DNA from: a virus
Reading direction: 5' to 3' (one strand)
IMG/VR virus record: IMGVR_UViG_3300007609_000074
Location: 1-27,844 of that record
DNA: 27,844 bases
The notes under the pieces are model-generated. The model was not told the DNA's origin. It searched no databases and saw only the letters and a list, made by a program, of their open reading frames with translations. Positions 25,941 to 27,844 of the stretch are shown here, one piece after another. The position numbers were made by a program, and so were the translations under genes. Within the stretch, counting starts at the first letter, position 1; every line of letters begins with the position of its first letter.

Positions 25941-26524
25941 TGAGTACTGACGTAAATTTATCTAACGAAAATATTATTGCTAACTCAATAACATCAACGG
26001 GCACTGTTACTGCAAGTACGTTTTCAGGTGATGGCTCTCAACTTACGAATGTTACCGTAAATCCTCCCAGCACGTTTTCAGCCTTGGCATATCTTTCAGC
26101 GGATAGTACTGTTAATGATTCAATTTCCTTTGTCCAAAAAAATATATTTCCTTCAACTGCTGGAGGATTAGAACTCAATATTGGAGGATTCACATGTTCC
26201 ACGTCTGGAATTGTCGTTCCAAGCGATGGTGTTTATATAGTTGGCGCAAATACAAGATTTAACACTGGTGTTCAACGTGCCGCCGTGGCTATTACTTTTA
26301 CTGTAAATGGTGCAAGCCAAGCTTCAGAATTACAAGGTGTTCCAAGTTATATACGTAACGGCAGTGGGCATGAAGATTCTTCATCAGTTCTAACTGGAGT
26401 ACTAAATTTGGTCACCGGCGATGAAATAGGGTTGGCATTTTCTCAATACTCTGCAAGTGGAACAGTTAATTTAGTGGCTACAGGATCGGATACCAGTCAC
26501 TTATTCATCTATAGGATATCTTAA
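25940..26524 (+). CDS. C1q-like tail protein, copy 1 (194 aa)
   Basis: I start at ATG 25940, which overlaps the previous stop (TAATG); a frame from 25877 lies inside the previous gene. N-terminal module: MSTDVNLSNENIIANSITSTGTVTASTFSGDGSQLTNV. The C-terminal ~140 residues (FSALAYLSADSTVNDSISFVQKNIFP...GVYIVGANTRF...GDEIGLAFSQYSAS...HLFIYRIS) match the TNF/C1q jelly-roll pattern. Part of a three-gene tandem. Likely trimeric receptor-binding head. Confidence 0.7.
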   Translation: MSTDVNLSNENIIANSITSTGTVTASTFSGDGSQLTNVTVNPPSTFSALAYLSADSTVNDSISFVQKNIFPSTAGGLELNIGGFTCSTSGIVVPSDGVYIVGANTRFNTGVQRAAVAITFTVNGASQASELQGVPSYIRNGSGHEDSSSVLTGVLNLVTGDEIGLAFSQYSASGTVNLVATGSDTSHLFIYRIS

Positions 26525-27087
26525 TGGCTACTGATATTGAATTAATAAATGACGACGTAAGTGTTAATGATGCTGAGGTAGTTACTTCAATAACAGCTCC
26601 TTCGTTTTCTGGTGATGGGTCAGGTATAACAAATCTTCCAGGAGGATCTTTTGGAATTTTTGTCTGTAAAACTGATTTAAATGACTTGCCAAATGTAAAT
26701 TTAACACCTTATACCAATATATCACCATTTAAACCAACACTTGATCTAATTTATAATGACGGTGGATTTACTTCATCTGTTAGTGGAATAGTCGTACCAG
26801 AAAATGGTATATATCTTTGTATGGTTAATTTTAAAATATTTTCAAACGATCAAAGACCAGCACCGGCAATAAAATTTACTATTAATGGGACTCAGCAAGC
26901 AGAGACTGGGGCGACTGGATATATTCGTAACCTTAGTAATCATTCTGGATCTTCACTTCATTTAGATACGGTGTATAACTTAACTGCTGGTGATGAAATT
27001 GGTTTAGCAACAGGCGTATTAGGCTCTTCTGGAACTGTTTCTTTGCAGGGTGATAACAGTTCTGTTTCAATTTTTAGGATAGGTTAA
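26524..27087 (+). CDS. C1q-like tail protein, copy 2 (187 aa)
   Basis: MATDIELINDDVSVNDAEVVTSITAPSFSGDGSGITNLPGG shares the N-terminal GDGSxxTNL module with its neighbours. The C-terminal half (GGFTSSVSGIVVPENGIYLCMVNFKIF...FTINGTQQAETGATGYIRNLSNHSGSS...NLTAGDEIGLATGVLGSSGTVSL...SIFRIG) is the C1q-like fold. The start overlaps the previous stop. Divergence concentrated in loops would fit receptor adaptation. Confidence 0.7.
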   Translation: MATDIELINDDVSVNDAEVVTSITAPSFSGDGSGITNLPGGSFGIFVCKTDLNDLPNVNLTPYTNISPFKPTLDLIYNDGGFTSSVSGIVVPENGIYLCMVNFKIFSNDQRPAPAIKFTINGTQQAETGATGYIRNLSNHSGSSLHLDTVYNLTAGDEIGLATGVLGSSGTVSLQGDNSSVSIFRIG

Positions 27088-27668
27088 TGGCAGAAAGAAC
27101 ACTTTTAAATCTCGTCAATGATAATATTGACGTAAATACGCTAACTGCAGCAGGAAATATATCCGGCTCATTGGTCGGTGATGGATCCAGTTTAACCAAC
27201 CTTGTGTTATCAGCTGCGAATGCTCATACAAGAGCATCGCTGTTTTCGGATAGCACCATTAACGGATCTACAACTTTTACTTCTAAAAATGTATTTCCTG
27301 TCACTGGATCTTTATCTGTTAACACTGGAGGATACACATCTTCTTCTTCAGGTATTGTTGTTCCTGCAGATGGATATTATTTGATTTTTACAGCAATTAG
27401 ACAAGATAGCACTGTTCAAAGATCTAGTGTACAAATAGCCTTTACAATAAATGGAACAGCGCAAGCAGAAATAGGAAGTTCTGGTTACATAAGGAGCGGT
27501 AGCGGGCACAACGAATCGTCAGTGCATCTTTCTACAATATATAATTTAACAGCAGGTGATGAAATAGGACTTGCTTTTAGAAGAGACCCTGATGGAAATC
27601 AGGGCAACACCGGAACAGTTAATTTAATTGGAACCAGTCAGGTTTCAATATATCATATAAGAGCATAG
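27087..27668 (+). CDS. C1q-like tail protein, copy 3 (193 aa)
   Basis: MAERTLLNLVNDNIDVNTLTAAGNISGSLVGDGSSLTNLVLS then a C1q-like domain (GGYTSSSSGIVVPADGYYLIFTAIRQD...FTINGTAQAEIGSSGYIRSGSGHNESSVHLSTIYNLTAGDEIGLAFRRDPDGNQGNTGTVNLIG...SIYHIRA). Third tandem copy, most similar to copies 1 and 2 in the YIRxGSGHxxSS and LTAGDEIGLA blocks. One-base overlap with copy 2. Confidence 0.7.
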   Translation: MAERTLLNLVNDNIDVNTLTAAGNISGSLVGDGSSLTNLVLSAANAHTRASLFSDSTINGSTTFTSKNVFPVTGSLSVNTGGYTSSSSGIVVPADGYYLIFTAIRQDSTVQRSSVQIAFTINGTAQAEIGSSGYIRSGSGHNESSVHLSTIYNLTAGDEIGLAFRRDPDGNQGNTGTVNLIGTSQVSIYHIRA

Positions 27669-27677
27669 GAGAAAAAT

Positions 27678-27844
27678 ATGTTTGTTAAAGTCACAAACGG
27701 CAACGCAGTAAAATACACACTGGGTTTACTACGCCGCGAAAATCCAAACGTAAGTTTTCCGAAGGAAATTCCGGAGGAGACACTAACAGAATATGGAGTA
27801 TATCCATGTAATGATACACCACAGCCATCATATAACACTGTCAC
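27678..27844 (+). CDS. Unidentified phage protein, truncated by window end
   Basis: ATG 27678 follows AGGAGAAAAAT. The 55 visible codons give MFVKVTNGNAVKYTLGLLRRENPNVSFPKEIPEETLTEYGVYPCNDTPQPSYNTV. The start VKVTNGxxxxYTxGxLRRxNPNxSFPxxIPxxxLxxYxVY is a pattern I know from proteins next to tail-fibre genes in marine phages, possibly a fibre-assembly or tail-tip protein. The end lies outside the window. Confidence 0.65.
   Translation, partial: MFVKVTNGNAVKYTLGLLRRENPNVSFPKEIPEETLTEYGVYPCNDTPQPSYNTV

Noticed and set aside
1-27844. Integrase/attachment site or prophage boundary
   Set aside because: No recombinase gene and no convincing direct repeat at a tRNA end was seen; the dyads have no recombinase partner in the window.

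Overview
The window looks like part of a tailed-phage genome, probably a myovirus of the wider T4-like group that infects a marine alphaproteobacterium (Roseobacter/Rhodobacter-like). The reasons are a gp16-like small terminase, cyanophage-style fibre proteins with repeated 'SGNVGIGT' motifs, very dense small genes with start/stop overlaps, host-like sigma70 promoters, and no bacterial housekeeping genes. The taxonomic call is inference; the phage nature is well supported.

Layout. (1) 1-3574: rightward accessory genes. The first 318 bases are AT-rich like the rest of the phage. From about 320 to 3574 the DNA is GC-richer, and several genes share a near-identical ribosome-binding leader, which looks like an acquired block. 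(2) 3575-5360: mostly non-coding DNA full of short perfect hairpins, plus a coupled pair of tiny leftward membrane-protein genes flanked by two copies of a strong promoter-like repeat. (3) 5361-15842: an array of small, mostly leftward early-type genes. Those I recognise are a DnaQ-like exonuclease, a HAD phosphatase, a SleB-type cell-wall hydrolase, a deoxyribosyltransferase-like protein and two paralogous helix-turn-helix proteins; there are also zinc-ribbon and membrane microproteins and two cloverleaf-like RNAs. (4) 15843-18200: two HNH endonucleases, two paralogous 79/81-residue proteins and a membrane microprotein, with a second promoter type and strong rightward promoters followed by hairpins. 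(5) 18303-27844: rightward structural genes: two tandem tail-type paralogs, small terminase, small virion-type proteins, fibre/adhesin proteins, a lectin-like protein, three tandem C1q-like proteins and a truncated last gene.

The main discovery is in region 3. Nineteen transcription units are headed by the same rigid module: a 42-bp imperfect dyad (outer half-sites CAAnnnnTTAg and cTAAnnnnTTG, centre GGCGCC, always 11+20+11 bp), a 21-nt linker (22 nt in one case), a TTG-type -35, a 17-bp spacer and a GATAAA-type -10. Dyad length and linker hardly vary while the bases do. In three units, including both helix-turn-helix genes, an extra half-site occupies the normal position and the full dyad lies exactly 44 bp farther out. 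The right half of many dyads is also an intrinsic terminator facing the opposite strand. This resembles the promoter/stem-loop cassettes (PeSLs) of T4-type phages, but the fixed geometry points to a DNA-binding regulator as well.

Likely teamwork: early leftward transcription from the modules makes host-takeover and nucleic-acid enzymes, the helix-turn-helix proteins may act on the dyads, and the rightward block builds terminase, tail and receptor-binding parts.
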